The notes under the pieces: model-generated
Told to the model about the DNA's origin: nothing
What the model saw: the letters and a program-made list of their open reading frames with translations, nothing else
Databases searched by the model: none
From: Woeseiaceae bacterium
GTDB lineage: Bacteria; Pseudomonadota; Gammaproteobacteria; Steroidobacterales; Woeseiaceae
Assembly (NCBI GenBank): GCA_024640315.1
Contig: JAHEFF010000010.1
Coordinates: 1-64,000, forward strand
Direction of reading: 5' to 3'
DNA length: 64,000 nucleotides
Made by a program: the position numbers and the translations under genes
In this document: piece after piece, positions 17,567-29,601 of the stretch
Numbering within the stretch: the stretch's first letter is position 1
Layout of the letters: each line of letters starts with the position of its first letter

Positions 17567-17601
17567 ACCCCGCATCCAGAAAGGATTGTGGGGTTTTTTT
17601 T
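17567..17601 (+). terminator. Attenuator terminator upstream of ilvC
   Basis: ACCCCGCATCC (17567-17577) pairs, with one bulge, with GGATTGTGGGGT (17583-17594), and eight T follow (17594-17601). It lies between the Leu-rich leader peptide and ilvC, 46 bp before the ilvC start, so it must be read through for the operon to be expressed. Confidence 0.85.
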
Positions 17602-17647
17602 GGCGAGGGATTTTGTTTTTTGATTGGTCAGAATTTAGGAAAAGATA

Positions 17648-18634
17648 ATGCAGATGTATTCGGAATCAGATGTGGACAGAGCCTGCCTTGAAGGCCGGCA
17701 AATTACGATCCTGGGCTACGGAAGCCAGGGCCGTGCGCACGCTCTAAACCTGAAAGACAGCGGGCACAACGTTGTCATCGGCGCCCGCGCAGGTGGCGGC
17801 AGTTTTGCAAAAGCCGGGGCGGATGGCTTTGTGGTGAAAGAGCCGGCCGCTGCGGTCCAGGGAGCAGCAATCGTGGCCATCCTGACTCCGGACACGTCAC
17901 AGTCGGCGCTCTATGCGTCGGTCGTGGACAATATTGACCAGGGTGCTGCCCTCCTCTTTGCGCACGGTTTCAATATTCACTTCAAACAGATCGAACCCCG
18001 CTCAGATCTGGATGTTGTCCTGATCGCGCCGAAGGGCCCTGGTGACCTTGTCCGTCGTCAGTACGAGGAAGGACACGGCGTCCCGTGCCTTGTCGCAGTA
18101 GCACAGGACAGCACCGGTAATGCATTGAAGCTCGCCCTGGCGTATGCGGACGGAATTGGCGGCGCGCGCGCGGGTGTCATCGCGACCACTTTTGCCGAGG
18201 AAACCGAAACCGACCTGTTCGGCGAGCAGGCGGTTCTTTGTGGTGGCGCCACAGAGCTGATCGTGGCCGGCTACGAGACGCTGGTCAATGCGGGTTACCA
18301 GCCGGAAGTTGCGTACTACGAAGTCATGCACGAGATGAAACTCATTGTCGATCTGCTACACGAGGGTGGAATCGCGAAAATGCACAACTTTATTAGTGAA
18401 ACCGCCGCCTGGGGCGATTTGATCAGTGGTCCTCGTGTCATCGACGAGCATGCCCGAGCGAAAATGCAGGACGTACTGACGGATATCCAGGACGGTACAT
18501 TCGCGAAGCGGTGGATTGCCGAAAACGAAGCCGGTCAGCCGGAATACAAAAAACTGATGCAGGCCGACCTCGATCACCCTATTGAGAAAGTGGGTGCGAA
18601 ATTGAGAGCCCAAATGGATTGGCTGGAAAACTAG
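17648..18634 (+). CDS. ilvC: Ketol-acid reductoisomerase (class I)
   Basis: A 328-residue class I KARI, converting 2-acetolactate to 2,3-dihydroxyisovalerate (and the isoleucine counterpart) with NADPH and Mg2+. The N-terminal Rossmann motif is [17 protein letters not shown]; the knotted C-terminal domain shows [32 protein letters not shown] and [13 protein letters not shown], which supply the metal and substrate residues. Length is normal for class I. The usual His after GSQG is replaced by Arg (GSQGRAHA). An AGGA lies 7 bp before ATG 17648. It is the first structural gene behind the attenuator. Confidence 0.97.
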   Translation: MQMYSESDVDRACLEGRQITILGYGSQGRAHALNLKDSGHNVVIGARAGGGSFAKAGADGFVVKEPAAAVQGAAIVAILTPDTSQSALYASVVDNIDQGAALLFAHGFNIHFKQIEPRSDLDVVLIAPKGPGDLVRRQYEEGHGVPCLVAVAQDSTGNALKLALAYADGIGGARAGVIATTFAEETETDLFGEQAVLCGGATELIVAGYETLVNAGYQPEVAYYEVMHEMKLIVDLLHEGGIAKMHNFISETAAWGDLISGPRVIDEHARAKMQDVLTDIQDGTFAKRWIAENEAGQPEYKKLMQADLDHPIEKVGAKLRAQMDWLEN

Positions 18635-18661
18635 CATTGCGTTTGGATACGGAGCGATACC

Positions 18662-20230
<1,569 letters not shown>

Positions 20231-20322
20231 GCGAACTATCATGTTTACGGTAGATGCCAAGCACATCGGCACTTGTTAAGCTTCGCGGCTAGCCGACAGT
20301 CAAGAATGATGGAGTTAACTGA

Positions 20323-21282
20323 ATGAGTTTTGCAGGCGGAAAACTGATCTGGATGAACGGCCAGATGGTTCCTTGGGAACAGGCAACGGTGCATGTGATG
20401 GCGCACGCGCTCCATTACGGATCATCCGTTTTTGAAGGTATTCGCGTTTACAAGACGCCGGACGGCCCCCAGGTATTCAGGCTGACCGATCATATGCGGC
20501 GCTTTTACGATTCAGCTGCGATTTACCGTATGCCTGTCGGCTATGAATGCGACGAACTCGTCGAGGTGTGCAAGGAAGTTGTTCTGGCCAATGACCTGAT
20601 GAATGGCGCATATATCCGACCGATCGCTTTTCGTGGTTACGGCGAGCCCGGCCTGGCGCCCAAACCGGATCATCCGGTCGACGTCGCCATTGCTGCGTGG
20701 GAATGGGGTGCGTACCTCGGAGCGGACGGTCTTGAGCAAGGCGTCGATGTTTGCATCTCGAGTTGGCAACGTGTTGCTGCGAACACAATACCAGCCATGG
20801 CCAAGGCCGGCGGCAACTACCTTTCCGGACAGCTAATCAGCACCGAAGCCAAACGGCTGGGCTTCGCGGAGGGGATCGCACTGTCAACGGATGGCACGGT
20901 CAGCGAAGGCGCCGGTGAAAACGTCTTTGTCATTCGGGACGGCAGAATTCTGACGCCGCCATCCACATCCTCGATTCTCAGCGGCCTGACCCGCGACACT
21001 GTGATCAAACTGGCGGCACGAATCGGACTCACCGTCGAGGAAAAAGCGATCCCGCGGGAGGCACTCTACCTTGCCGACGAGATATTCTTCACCGGCACTG
21101 CCGCCGAGGTGACGCCAGTGCGCTCGGTCGATCGAATCGAAATTGGCCACGGACATCGCGGACCGATTACGAAGCAGCTGCAGGATGCTTTCTTCGGCCT
21201 GTTCACCGGGGAAACCGATGACAGTGACGGCTGGCTTGAGCCTGTTGGCGTGCAAACAGTCGCCGCAGCCGGCGGGACATAA
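20323..21282 (+). CDS. ilvE: Branched-chain amino acid aminotransferase
   Basis: A 319-residue fold-type IV PLP aminotransferase that makes Val, Leu and Ile from their keto acids with glutamate. Recognisable parts are [20 protein letters not shown] with [28 protein letters not shown], the segment around [33 protein letters not shown], and [22 protein letters not shown] lies 8 bp before the ATG. The 92-bp gap after leuA is the largest in the operon; no terminator was seen there. Confidence 0.95.
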   Translation: MSFAGGKLIWMNGQMVPWEQATVHVMAHALHYGSSVFEGIRVYKTPDGPQVFRLTDHMRRFYDSAAIYRMPVGYECDELVEVCKEVVLANDLMNGAYIRPIAFRGYGEPGLAPKPDHPVDVAIAAWEWGAYLGADGLEQGVDVCISSWQRVAANTIPAMAKAGGNYLSGQLISTEAKRLGFAEGIALSTDGTVSEGAGENVFVIRDGRILTPPSTSSILSGLTRDTVIKLAARIGLTVEEKAIPREALYLADEIFFTGTAAEVTPVRSVDRIEIGHGHRGPITKQLQDAFFGLFTGETDDSDGWLEPVGVQTVAAAGGT

Positions 21283-21293
21283 GAATCTCGGGC

Positions 21294-22709
21294 GTGAGTT
21301 CAAGCACCGCTAAAACGCTTTTCGAAAAAGTATGGTCCGATCATCTCGTCCAGGACGAGACGCCGGAAACCCCTGCTGTACTCTATATCGATCTGCACCT
21401 GATCCACGAAGTTACGACGCCGCAGGCCTTCACATTGCTACGGCAGAAAAATCTGGCTGTGCGACGCCCTGACCTGACCCTCGGAACGATGGACCATTCC
21501 ACGCCGACAACACCGGTGCATTCATTCAAAGATCTCGCGGTAGTCGGCGAGAGCGCGGCCAAACAGGTCGTCGCCATGCAAGACAATTGCGCGGAGTTCG
21601 GTCTCGAGTTGCTCGGCTTCGAGAGCGATCAGCGCGGCATCGTCCATGTTATCGGACCTGAGCTCGGCGCGACGCAACCAGGCAAAACCATTGTATGCGG
21701 GGACAGCCACACCAGTACCCACGGCGCCTTTGGGGCCCTCGCCTTCGGCATCGGTACGACCGAAGTCGGACATGTTCTCGCGACGCAATGCCTGCTGCAG
21801 CGCAAACCGAAAACGCTTTCAATCAATGTTAGCGGGGGCCTCCAGCCGGGCGTCACGGCAAAAGACGTTATTCTCGCGATTATTGGCCAGATTGGCGTCG
21901 ATGGCGGGACCGGCCATTGCATTGAATATCGGGGCGCGGCGATCGAGTCAATGGATATGGAGGCACGCATGACGGTGTGCAATATGTCGATTGAGGCCGG
22001 CGCACGTGCCGGCATGATCGCACCGGACGAAATCACACTTGCCTACCTGGAGGGTAAGCCGCGGGTGCCGCAGGGTTCCGCCTGGAGTGTTGCCGCCGAA
22101 CGCTGGCTATCTCTCAGGTCGGATCAGGGGGCGTCATACGACAAAACAGTCGACATTGACGGAAGTAAATTGCAGCCGATGGTTACTTTTGGCACGAATC
22201 CCGGCATGGTCATTTCGGTTGCGGACCCGGTTCCGGACGCTGACGGTAACGCGAGTTTTCAAAAAGCGCTCGACTATATGCAGGTTGTACCCGGAAAACC
22301 GCTAAGCGAGTCACCGGTGGATGTCGTGTTCGTCGGTAGCTGCACTAATTCGCGAATTTCTGACTTGCAGCAGGCCGCCGATATTCTGCGCGGGCGTAAA
22401 GTTGCGGATGGGGTCCGTATGCTGGTTGTGCCTGGCTCGCAGCAGATCAAGAAGGAAGCAGAGGCCCTTGGCCTGGACAAGATATTTTCAGCATCCGGGG
22501 CTGAATGGCGGGAATCAGGGTGCTCAATGTGCCTCGGCATGAACGGCGATACCGTCCCAAAAGGTCAACTCAGCGTCAGTACAAGCAACAGAAATTTCGA
22601 GGGCCGACAGGGCATCGGTGCGCGAACCGTGCTGGCCAGCCCGATGACGGCGGCCGCTTCCGCCATCGAAGGCCGCGTTGCGGACCCTCGGCCATATCTG
22701 CGGGACTGA
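21294..22709 (+). CDS. leuC: 3-isopropylmalate dehydratase large subunit
   Basis: The 471-residue large subunit of isopropylmalate isomerase, an aconitase-family enzyme with a [4Fe-4S] cluster. Cluster ligands are in GSCTNSR (about residue 347) and [11 protein letters not shown]. Other hallmarks are [21 protein letters not shown] and [10 protein letters not shown]. The start is GTG 21294, where homology ([14 protein letters not shown]) begins, although the ribosome site is weak. It is 11 bp after ilvE and 3 bp before leuD. Confidence 0.97.
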   Translation: MSSSTAKTLFEKVWSDHLVQDETPETPAVLYIDLHLIHEVTTPQAFTLLRQKNLAVRRPDLTLGTMDHSTPTTPVHSFKDLAVVGESAAKQVVAMQDNCAEFGLELLGFESDQRGIVHVIGPELGATQPGKTIVCGDSHTSTHGAFGALAFGIGTTEVGHVLATQCLLQRKPKTLSINVSGGLQPGVTAKDVILAIIGQIGVDGGTGHCIEYRGAAIESMDMEARMTVCNMSIEAGARAGMIAPDEITLAYLEGKPRVPQGSAWSVAAERWLSLRSDQGASYDKTVDIDGSKLQPMVTFGTNPGMVISVADPVPDADGNASFQKALDYMQVVPGKPLSESPVDVVFVGSCTNSRISDLQQAADILRGRKVADGVRMLVVPGSQQIKKEAEALGLDKIFSASGAEWRESGCSMCLGMNGDTVPKGQLSVSTSNRNFEGRQGIGARTVLASPMTAAASAIEGRVADPRPYLRD

Positions 22710-22712
22710 GCC

Positions 22713-23297
22713 ATGGATGCTATCCGCAAACTCGAATCACGAACAGTGGTTTTGCCGGCAACGGACATCGACACTGACCAGATTATCCCCGCCCGGTTTC
22801 TGACGACGACGTCCCGCGAGGGCCTTGGCGGCAACCTTTTTTACGACTGGCGCTTTGATGCCGACGGCAACGAGAACCCGGATTTTGTGCTGAACCAGGC
22901 GGAGTCAGCAGGCTGCACGGTGCTTGTCGCCGGCAGAAATTTTGGCTGCGGTTCTTCACGTGAACACGCGCCATGGGCTCTGCTCGATTATGGTTTGCGC
23001 GCTGTGATCAGTACAGAAATTGCCGATATCTTTCGCAGCAATTCGCTAAAGAACGGATTTCTCCCCATCGTCGTCGATGAGGCGACCCATGCCTGGTTAC
23101 TCGACAATCCGGGTGTCCGGGTCAGCGTCGACGTGGAGAAGTCGACCGTCACGCTGCCCGGTGGAGCATCGGTTTCATTTCCAATCGACGATTTCGCCCG
23201 CTATTGCCTGTTAGAGGGCATCGACCAGCTGGGTTTCCTGCAAAAACATGAAGACGCCATTCAAAAATTCGAGGAAGAAAGACCATGGAAGCCCTGA
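22713..23297 (+). CDS. leuD: 3-isopropylmalate dehydratase small subunit
   Basis: The 194-residue swivel-domain partner of LeuC. Characteristic segments are [15 protein letters not shown] near the N-terminus and [19 protein letters not shown] followed by [19 protein letters not shown]. It is encoded 3 bp after leuC and overlaps leuB by 13 bp, so the subunits and next enzyme are translationally coupled. Confidence 0.97.
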   Translation: MDAIRKLESRTVVLPATDIDTDQIIPARFLTTTSREGLGGNLFYDWRFDADGNENPDFVLNQAESAGCTVLVAGRNFGCGSSREHAPWALLDYGLRAVISTEIADIFRSNSLKNGFLPIVVDEATHAWLLDNPGVRVSVDVEKSTVTLPGGASVSFPIDDFARYCLLEGIDQLGFLQKHEDAIQKFEEERPWKP

Positions 23298-24346
23298 TAA
23301 CAGTTTTGCCAGGTGATGGAATCGGGCCTGAAGTGTGCTCCGCCGGCACGGAAGTACTGCAAGCTGTAGCAACGAAATACGGCCACCGCTTTGAATATTC
23401 CGAACAGCTCATCGGCGGAGCGGGTATTGACGCGGAGATGGATCCTTTTCCGGCGGCTACGAAATCAAGTTGCGCGGAAAGTGACGCCGTTCTTCTTGGC
23501 GCTGTTGGCGGTCCGAAATGGTCCGATCCGAACGCAACGATTCGCCCCGAACAGGGCCTGCTCGCTTTGCGGGCAGCTATGGGCGTCTTTGCCAACATAC
23601 GGCCGGTGAAGATCCTGGATGAACTTGCGGAGGCGTCACCGATCAAACGGGACCGCCTGAACGGCGTGGATATCGTCGTCATCAGGGAACTGACCGGCGG
23701 CATTTATTTCGGAGAGAAGACACGCACCAAAGATTCTGCCTCAGATCTTTGCATCTACCATCGTCACGAAGTGGAAAGAATAGTGCGCGTCGCGGCTAAC
23801 CTGGCGAGGAGCCGACGGGGCAAGCTCTGTTCCATCGACAAAGCCAATGTCCTTGAGTCGTCGCGATTCTGGCGCGATGTGACCGTCACGACGATGGAAG
23901 CCGAATTTGCGGATGTTGAACTCGAGCACATGCTTGTCGATGCCGCCGCGATGCACCTGATTAACCGTCCCGCGGACTTCGACGTAATGGTGACCGAAAA
24001 CATGTTCGGCGACATCCTGACTGACGAGGCTTCGATGCTTGCCGGTTCGATGGGCATGCTGCCCTCCGCATCACTGGGGGAATCGAAATGCGGCCTTTAT
24101 GAGCCAATCCATGGCTCGGCGCCGGATATCGCCGGCCGGGGGATCGCAAACCCTTGTGGAATGATCGCCAGCACCGCGTTGCTGCTCCGGCACAGCCTGG
24201 GGCTTGATGACGAGGCCGCCGATGTTGAAGCGGCCATACGTCACGTTATTTCCGCGGGAGTTCGCACGGCCGACATCGCCGGACCGGGCGACTCGCCGGT
24301 CACCACTACGGAGATGGCAAACGCCATCATTCAGCAACTGCGCTGA
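23285..24346 (+). CDS. leuB: 3-isopropylmalate dehydrogenase
   Basis: A 353-residue NAD-dependent beta-decarboxylating dehydrogenase, producing 2-ketoisocaproate. Visible signatures are [12 protein letters not shown], the substrate loop [13 protein letters not shown], and [20 protein letters not shown] with Asp residues that bind the metal, then [19 protein letters not shown]. It starts within leuD and is the last gene of the operon; its 3' end overlaps the convergent metB gene by 20 bp. Confidence 0.97.
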   Translation: MEALITVLPGDGIGPEVCSAGTEVLQAVATKYGHRFEYSEQLIGGAGIDAEMDPFPAATKSSCAESDAVLLGAVGGPKWSDPNATIRPEQGLLALRAAMGVFANIRPVKILDELAEASPIKRDRLNGVDIVVIRELTGGIYFGEKTRTKDSASDLCIYHRHEVERIVRVAANLARSRRGKLCSIDKANVLESSRFWRDVTVTTMEAEFADVELEHMLVDAAAMHLINRPADFDVMVTENMFGDILTDEASMLAGSMGMLPSASLGESKCGLYEPIHGSAPDIAGRGIANPCGMIASTALLLRHSLGLDDEAADVEAAIRHVISAGVRTADIAGPGDSPVTTTEMANAIIQQLR

Positions 24347-25523
24347 GCTCAGGATACTCCGCCGATCGTTGCGCGGCATTCAATGCCTGCAATACGTCAA
24401 CGACCAGATCTTCGCTGCACTCAATACCAATTGAGAGACGCACGAGGTTCGGGCGTATTCCGGCTTTTTTGAGTGCCTCCTTACAAACCGGCGCATGGGT
24501 CATTGATTGCGGATGACACACGAGGCTTTCCACGCCGCCCAGAGACTCGGCCAGTGAGAAAAACCGGAGACTCTCAACGAAGGCTCTGACCGCCGCCTCC
24601 CCTCCGGCAATCTCAAAGCTGATCATTCCGCCGAAGCCTTTTTGTTGCTGCGCCGCAATATCGTGACCTGGATGATGCCGAAGTCCCGGGTAATAAACCT
24701 GCTGCACCGCTGCATGCTCGTCCAGCAACGCCGCGAGGATATTCGCGTTCTTCTCGTGCTGCTGCATGCGCGCGTGGAGCGTTCGCACACCCCGCAGAGT
24801 CAGGTATGCGTCGAACGGCGCACCGGTTATGCCAAGGCAGTTTGCCCACCAGCCCAGTTTTTCAGCGAGTTCCGCGGTTGCGGCAACCACTGCACCGCCA
24901 ACGACATCGCTATGACCATTGAGGTACTTCGTCGTTGAATGAATCACGATGTCGGCACCGAGCGAGATCGGCTGCTGCAGTGCAGGCGACAAAAAGGTGT
25001 TGTCGACGGCAAGCAGTGCGCCGCAGGCTTTTGCAGCCACTGACATCTCCTCAATGTCCACAATGCGAAGTAACGGGTTCGACGGTGATTCAACCAGGAT
25101 GAGCCGCGGGCTTCGTGCGCAGGCAGCGCGTACCGCAGTCTCGTCTGTCTGGTTTACGAACTGAACGTCGAAATGCCCTTTTGCCGAAAGATTTTCAAAC
25201 AATCTGTAGGTTCCGCCGTAGCAGTCGTGTGGCGCAACCAACAAGTCGCCCGGCTGCAGAAGCTGCAGAACCAGGTTCAGCGCCGCCATACCTGAAGATG
25301 TGACAACGGAACCGGCGCCACCTTCGAGTTGCGTCAATGCGTCGGCCAGTGCATCCCTGGTCGGATTTCCGCTGCGGGTGTAATCGTATTGGCGCTTTTC
25401 ACCAAATTCGCTAAACGTAAAGTTGGAGGACAGGTGCAACGGCGGTACGACGGCGCCATGCTGTGTATCGGACTCGAGTGCCGCCCGCACTGCCGCAGTT
25501 GCTGAATCGGTTGAAAAGGTCAT
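24327..25523 (-). CDS. metB: Cystathionine gamma-synthase
   Basis: A 398-residue trans-sulfuration PLP enzyme forming cystathionine from activated homoserine and cysteine. Close to E. coli MetB throughout: [71 protein letters not shown] and [13 protein letters not shown], with the PLP Lys in [20 protein letters not shown] lies near the C-terminus. The start is ATG 25523 with GGAG 8 bp upstream; the frame is open to 25565 but those extra residues lie in the riboswitch-to-gene leader. A SAM-I riboswitch precedes it, so high SAM should lower expression. Confidence 0.94.
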   Translation of the reverse strand: MTFSTDSATAAVRAALESDTQHGAVVPPLHLSSNFTFSEFGEKRQYDYTRSGNPTRDALADALTQLEGGAGSVVTSSGMAALNLVLQLLQPGDLLVAPHDCYGGTYRLFENLSAKGHFDVQFVNQTDETAVRAACARSPRLILVESPSNPLLRIVDIEEMSVAAKACGALLAVDNTFLSPALQQPISLGADIVIHSTTKYLNGHSDVVGGAVVAATAELAEKLGWWANCLGITGAPFDAYLTLRGVRTLHARMQQHEKNANILAALLDEHAAVQQVYYPGLRHHPGHDIAAQQQKGFGGMISFEIAGGEAAVRAFVESLRFFSLAESLGGVESLVCHPQSMTHAPVCKEALKKAGIRPNLVRLSIGIECSEDLVVDVLQALNAAQRSAEYPELSAVAE

Positions 25524-25654
25524 GTGTTGATCTCCGCTGCATTCCTGTTGTGACCCCGGGGTCACTCCCTGCTCATCGGATGCCTGCGAAAATCGCCAGG
25601 AGGCGTGCCGTGCCCGTCACATTCACCGGCTGCACCGGTCGCGTGTTGCTACGA

Positions 25655-25767
25655 CACTCATCTCTCGAAGTCCAGGACCCCGCAGGAGTTGGCACCTTTT
25701 CGGGATGGTTGGTCCCGATGGTTGCCCCGGCTTCACTGGGCCTTTCCCTCAGCCGGTCTCGATGAGT
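25655..25767 (-). promoter_or_regulatory. SAM-I (S-box) riboswitch upstream of metB
   Basis: Read on the minus strand, the leader has the S-box core in order: a P1 stem of 7 bp (ACTCATC with GATGAGT), GAGGGAAAGGCCC, GTGAAGCCGGGGCAACC, then AAAGGTGCCAACTCCTGC, and closing GATGAGT. These match the SAM-I aptamer consensus closely in sequence and spacing. The expression platform between the aptamer and the metB start holds several small hairpins, including CGCCTCCTGGCG followed by ATTTT and the palindrome GTGACCCCGGGGTCAC about 20 bp before the Shine-Dalgarno; which one acts is not clear. Confidence 0.93.
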
Positions 25768-25774
25768 TCGGTGC

Positions 25775-25804
25775 AGTCTAAGATTGCCGCGAATCTCGCG
25801 TCAA
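25775..25804 (-). promoter_or_regulatory. Candidate promoter for the metB riboswitch transcript
   Basis: On the minus strand, TTGACG (25799-25804) and TAGACT (25775-25780) are separated by 18 bp. The predicted start, near 25768, falls right at the first base of riboswitch stem P1, which supports it. Confidence 0.55.
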
Positions 25805-25925
25805 GCCGAATGGCGAAAAAAAACGAACTCATAAAAGGATATTGGTATGTGTTTATGTTTCAACCCCAACCCGCCGGGTCCCCTGACCTGCTTAATTTTT
25901 GTGCTTGCATCCGACCGAAATCTGT

Positions 25926-25963
25926 CATAGTGTACTAGCGCGTTAATACATGAATACACTATG
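25926..25963 (+). promoter_or_regulatory. Candidate operator at the start of the his operon
   Basis: Two nested symmetric elements overlap the start of the TrpR-like gene. A perfect 9-bp inverted repeat, CATAGTGTA (25926-25934) and TACACTATG (25955-25963), spans the start codon. Inside is an 18-bp imperfect palindrome, GTACTAGCGCGTTAATAC (25932-25949), with 14 of 18 positions symmetric and half-sites reminiscent of the E. coli trp operator CTAG/GTAC core. It likely binds the regulator encoded immediately downstream; this is inference. Confidence 0.55.
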
Positions 25964-26299
25964 AAACCGAACCGCGACGACTCCGAAGGCTACAAAAAGC
26001 GCACTGAAGATGCGCTGTTTCGGGCCGTCATGTCTTTGAATGACATTCACGAGTGCCGAAATTTCTTCAAGGATCTGTGCACGCCCGCGGAGCTGCAGGC
26101 TCTTGTTGACCGGTGGCAGGTCGTCGAGTTGCTGCAACAAGACCTTCCCTATCGCCGAATCCACGATCTAACGGGCGTGAGCGTCACCACCATCGGCAGA
26201 GTCGCACGCTGTCTCGCTGATGGCTTCGGCGGATACGAAGCCGCCCTCGAACACACTCCGGATACGCATCGCCCGCGCAAATCCAGCGCTTCTCAATAA
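25961..26299 (+). CDS. TrpR-like (YerC/YecD family) transcriptional regulator of the his operon
   Basis: A 112-residue all-helical protein with the TrpR/YerC fold: LNDIHECRNFFKDLCTPAEL, then the helix-turn-helix region YRRIHDLTGVSVTTIGRVARCL followed by GFGGYEAAL, which matches YerC/YecD proteins. Such proteins are found next to his genes in several bacteria and have been proposed as histidine repressors. It is the first gene of the his operon, 10 bp before hisG, and palindromes overlap its own start, so autoregulation with histidine as corepressor is likely but unproven. Confidence 0.85.
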   Translation: MKPNRDDSEGYKKRTEDALFRAVMSLNDIHECRNFFKDLCTPAELQALVDRWQVVELLQQDLPYRRIHDLTGVSVTTIGRVARCLADGFGGYEAALEHTPDTHRPRKSSASQ

Positions 26300-26309
26300 G
26301 GAAATCAAC

Positions 26310-27212
26310 ATGGACACCACTGAGCAGCGCATAAAAATTGCGGTGCAGAAATCTGGACGCCTGACTGATCACTCCCGTGATCTTCTGGAGCGCTGCGGGC
26401 TCAAATTAACGCAAAGCAAGGATCAGTTGTTTTGCTATGGCGAGAACATGCCGGTCGATCTGCTACTGGTTCGCGACGACGATATTCCTGGCCTCGTCAG
26501 CGACGATGTGTGCGACCTGGGAATTGTGGGACTCAATGTTGTAAACGAAAAGCGACTCGCGCTTGAGCAAAGCGGAAAGGATGCGCTCTTTGACCAGGTT
26601 TTTGAGCTCGACTTCGGTCACTGCCGCCTGTCTGTTGCCGCCCCTGAAGACGTGGAATACTCGGGTGCCAAATCGTTACAAGGGAAACGCATCGCAACCA
26701 GCTATGTGGCGACACTGACGGACTACCTGCAACGAAACGGAATCGACGCAGAGATCGTTTACTTCTCCGGCGCGGTCGAAATTGCGCCCAAACTCGGCAA
26801 GGCTGATTTCATTTGTGACCTCGTTTCAAGTGGCGCCACGCTCACAGCGAATCATCTTGGCGAGGTCGAAACAGTCCTGGAAAGCGAAGCCGTCGTCATT
26901 CAAACCCGGGAACCGCTGTCAGATTCCAAACAGGAATGGGTCAATCGGATTCTGCAACGCCTGGATGGCGTCCTGCAGGTCCGGGAAAGCAAGTACATTA
27001 TGCTGCATGCTCCAAGAGCGGCGCTCGCGGAAATATCCGCACTGCTGCCCGGCGCGGAGTCTCCGACGGTCATCCCCCTTGACGGCAGCGGCGACAAAGT
27101 CGCTGTTCATGCCGTCTGCCGCGAGACTGTCTTCTGGGAAACACTGGAAAACCTGAAGGCCGCAGGCGCAAGCTCCCTGCTTGTACTGCCGGTCGAGAAA
27201 ATGCTGGCCTGA
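26310..27212 (+). CDS. hisG: ATP phosphoribosyltransferase (long form)
   Basis: A 300-residue long-form HisG, catalysing the first step of histidine synthesis from PRPP and ATP. The catalytic part has IKIAVQKSGRL, DLGIVGLNVV, KRIATSYVATLTDYL and FICDLVSSGATLTAN (the PRPP loop); the C-terminal ACT-like regulatory domain is present (KVAVHAVCRETVFWETLENL), so it should be histidine-inhibited and not need HisZ. The start is ATG 26310, with AAGGA just upstream; the same frame continues to 26220 inside the regulator gene, but that part is not homologous. Confidence 0.96.
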   Translation: MDTTEQRIKIAVQKSGRLTDHSRDLLERCGLKLTQSKDQLFCYGENMPVDLLLVRDDDIPGLVSDDVCDLGIVGLNVVNEKRLALEQSGKDALFDQVFELDFGHCRLSVAAPEDVEYSGAKSLQGKRIATSYVATLTDYLQRNGIDAEIVYFSGAVEIAPKLGKADFICDLVSSGATLTANHLGEVETVLESEAVVIQTREPLSDSKQEWVNRILQRLDGVLQVRESKYIMLHAPRAALAEISALLPGAESPTVIPLDGSGDKVAVHAVCRETVFWETLENLKAAGASSLLVLPVEKMLA

Positions 27213-27214
27213 CG

Positions 27215-28528
27215 ATGTCCATTCAGATTACAAACTGGAAACAGGCATCAGCCGCGGATCGCGATATCGCACTGTCGCGTCCCGCTCAACGTAATGATCA
27301 GGAGCTCCGCAGCAAGGTTCGCGAGATTGTTCGGGACGTGCGCAATCGTGGCGACGCGGCGCTCATTGAACTCACGCAGAAATATGATGGCGCGACTTTG
27401 GGGTCGCTCAAAGTCGGTCCGGCTGAATATTCGGCGGCGGTAGCGGAACTGAACGGACCGCAAATCGACGCGATAGACGTTGCCATCCGGAACGTTCGAC
27501 AATTTCATCAGGCGCAGCTTCCCACGCCGATTCTCGTAGAGACGATGCCGGGCGTTTGTTGCGAGCGCGTCAGCCACCCGATTGACGCCGTCGGTCTATA
27601 TGTGCCCGCAGGCACAGCCCCTCTGCCTTCTGCGGCAATCATGCTCGCTGTGCCAGCTGCAATCGCAAATTGCCCTACCAGGGTCCTTTGCACACCGCCG
27701 CGTCCAGATGGCACAGCAGACTCTGCGGTGCTGGTCGCCGCAAAGAGAGCCGGGATCAAAGATGTATTCAAGGTAGGCGGCGCGCAGGCCATCGCCGCGA
27801 TGGCCTTTGGCACCAGGTCTGTGCCGCGGGTCAACAAAATTTTCGGCCCCGGAAACGCCTGGGTTACGGAAGCGAAGTCGCAGGTCGCCAGCGACTCCCG
27901 CGGTGCCGCTACCGACATGCCGGCAGGACCATCAGAAGTGCTGGTCATTGCCGACAAGAATGCGAATGCCGAATTCGTTGCCGCCGACCTGCTCTCCCAG
28001 GCGGAACATGGCGTTGACTCACAGGTGCTGCTCCTGACGAATGACCAAACCCTTGCGGAGAGGGTTGTGGCGGAGATAGATGAGCAACTGTCCACGCTCA
28101 GCCGCCGCGAGATTGCAGCGCAATCCATTGCCAACAGTCGCGTCATCGTAACCAACGATCTTGAAACGGCGTTTGAAATCAGCAATCTTTATGCACCGGA
28201 GCATCTCATTCTTCATTTCGAACAAGCCAGGGATGCGCTGCCACGAATCCGCAATGCCGGGTCCGTATTTGTCGGACCATGGTCGCCAGAATCGGTAGGC
28301 GACTATTGCAGCGGAACGAATCACGTGCTGCCTACTTACGGTTACGCGAGAAGCTACAGCGGTCTGTCAGTAGATCAGTTTATGCGCCAGATGACCATCC
28401 AGGAACTGACCCGTGACGGGCTGAGCTCGCTTGGCAACACTGTCATCACGTTGGCGGAACTTGAGGGACTTGACGCACACGCTGCAGCTGTTCAGCGCCG
28501 ACTCAATGACGTCGAGAGAGAAGCATGA
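27215..28528 (+). CDS. hisD: Histidinol dehydrogenase
   Basis: A 437-residue zinc enzyme that oxidises histidinol to histidine in two NAD-dependent steps. Family segments are GLYVPAGTAPLPSAAIMLAVP, KVGGAQAIAAMAFGT, IFGPGNAWVTEAK, DMPAGPSEVLVIAD and the Zn/catalytic segment LLSQAEHGVDSQ, then NLYAPEHLILH and SGTNHVLPTYGYAR. It begins 2 bp after hisG and overlaps hisC by 4 bp (ATGA). Confidence 0.97.
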   Translation: MSIQITNWKQASAADRDIALSRPAQRNDQELRSKVREIVRDVRNRGDAALIELTQKYDGATLGSLKVGPAEYSAAVAELNGPQIDAIDVAIRNVRQFHQAQLPTPILVETMPGVCCERVSHPIDAVGLYVPAGTAPLPSAAIMLAVPAAIANCPTRVLCTPPRPDGTADSAVLVAAKRAGIKDVFKVGGAQAIAAMAFGTRSVPRVNKIFGPGNAWVTEAKSQVASDSRGAATDMPAGPSEVLVIADKNANAEFVAADLLSQAEHGVDSQVLLLTNDQTLAERVVAEIDEQLSTLSRREIAAQSIANSRVIVTNDLETAFEISNLYAPEHLILHFEQARDALPRIRNAGSVFVGPWSPESVGDYCSGTNHVLPTYGYARSYSGLSVDQFMRQMTIQELTRDGLSSLGNTVITLAELEGLDAHAAAVQRRLNDVEREA

Positions 28529-29601
28529 CGAGCGTACCGGTTGCACGCGAAGACATTCTCGCGCTGCGAAGCTATAAAGCGGGCGCCCAGGTCGACGATA
28601 CAATTCGGCTGAATGCTAACGAAGCGCCGCAGTCTCACTGGCTTGATGGTGAGCACTCCGCGCTAAACCGCTACCCCGAAGTTCATCCGCTGACCTTGCG
28701 AAAGCGGATGGCCGAATTGTTCGACGTACCGACAAACAACCTCCTGGTAACCCGTGGCAGCAGTGAAGCGATTGACGTACTAATTCGCGCCTGGTGCCGC
28801 GCTTACCGCGACAGCTTGATTACCACGCCGCCTACGTTCGAAATGTATCGGGTTTATGCCGATATTCAGGGGGTGGAGAGGATTGACGTCCCACTCGACG
28901 CAGATCAGGATTTTGCATTGGATGCGGACGCTGTAATCGACAGTTGCACGGATTCGACCAAGCTGATTTTCATTTGCTCGCCAAATAACCCGACAGGGAC
29001 GCTCGTCCCAGAAGATGACATTCTGAAGATTATCGAAGCACGGCAGCAAAAGTCCCTGGTCATAGTCGACGAAGCCTATATCGAGTTTGCGGCGCGGAAC
29101 TCGATGGCAGACCTGGTTCAGGAATACGACAACCTCGTTATCCTGCGGACCTTATCCAAAGCGCACGCACTTGCCGGTGCGCGCTGTGGCGCCGCCATCG
29201 CCTGCGAGGAAGTTGTCGACGTCATGAGCAAGGTACTGCCGCCCTACTCTTTTCCGACGCCGGTTATCGATAACGTAATGAACGCCCTGGCAGGCGATCG
29301 CCTGAATAAATCGGCCGAGGCTGTCGCGGGGATCATCGCTGAGCGCGATCGCATTCAGGCAACATTACCCTCGATCTCCTGCATCACGAATTTCTGGCCG
29401 AGCCAGTCCAATTTCCTGCTTGTGCGTTTCCAGGACCTTGCCGGTATCCAGGACCATCTGTTCGAACATCGAATCCTCATCCGCGATTTCGGCAGCTACC
29501 CCGGGCTCGACAACTGCGCCCGGATAACCATTGGAACTGCGGATGAAAACAACGCTTTGCTAGATGCATTGAACACCTATGGAGACCCCAGAAGTGGCTG
29601 A
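28525..29601 (+). CDS. hisC: Histidinol-phosphate aminotransferase
   Basis: A 358-residue fold-type I aminotransferase. It carries [13 protein letters not shown] near the N-terminus, [40 protein letters not shown] and the PLP-binding [14 protein letters not shown]. It exchanges imidazole acetol phosphate and glutamate for histidinol phosphate. It overlaps hisD by 4 bp and hisB by 23 bp. Confidence 0.96.
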   Translation: MTSVPVAREDILALRSYKAGAQVDDTIRLNANEAPQSHWLDGEHSALNRYPEVHPLTLRKRMAELFDVPTNNLLVTRGSSEAIDVLIRAWCRAYRDSLITTPPTFEMYRVYADIQGVERIDVPLDADQDFALDADAVIDSCTDSTKLIFICSPNNPTGTLVPEDDILKIIEARQQKSLVIVDEAYIEFAARNSMADLVQEYDNLVILRTLSKAHALAGARCGAAIACEEVVDVMSKVLPPYSFPTPVIDNVMNALAGDRLNKSAEAVAGIIAERDRIQATLPSISCITNFWPSQSNFLLVRFQDLAGIQDHLFEHRILIRDFGSYPGLDNCARITIGTADENNALLDALNTYGDPRSG

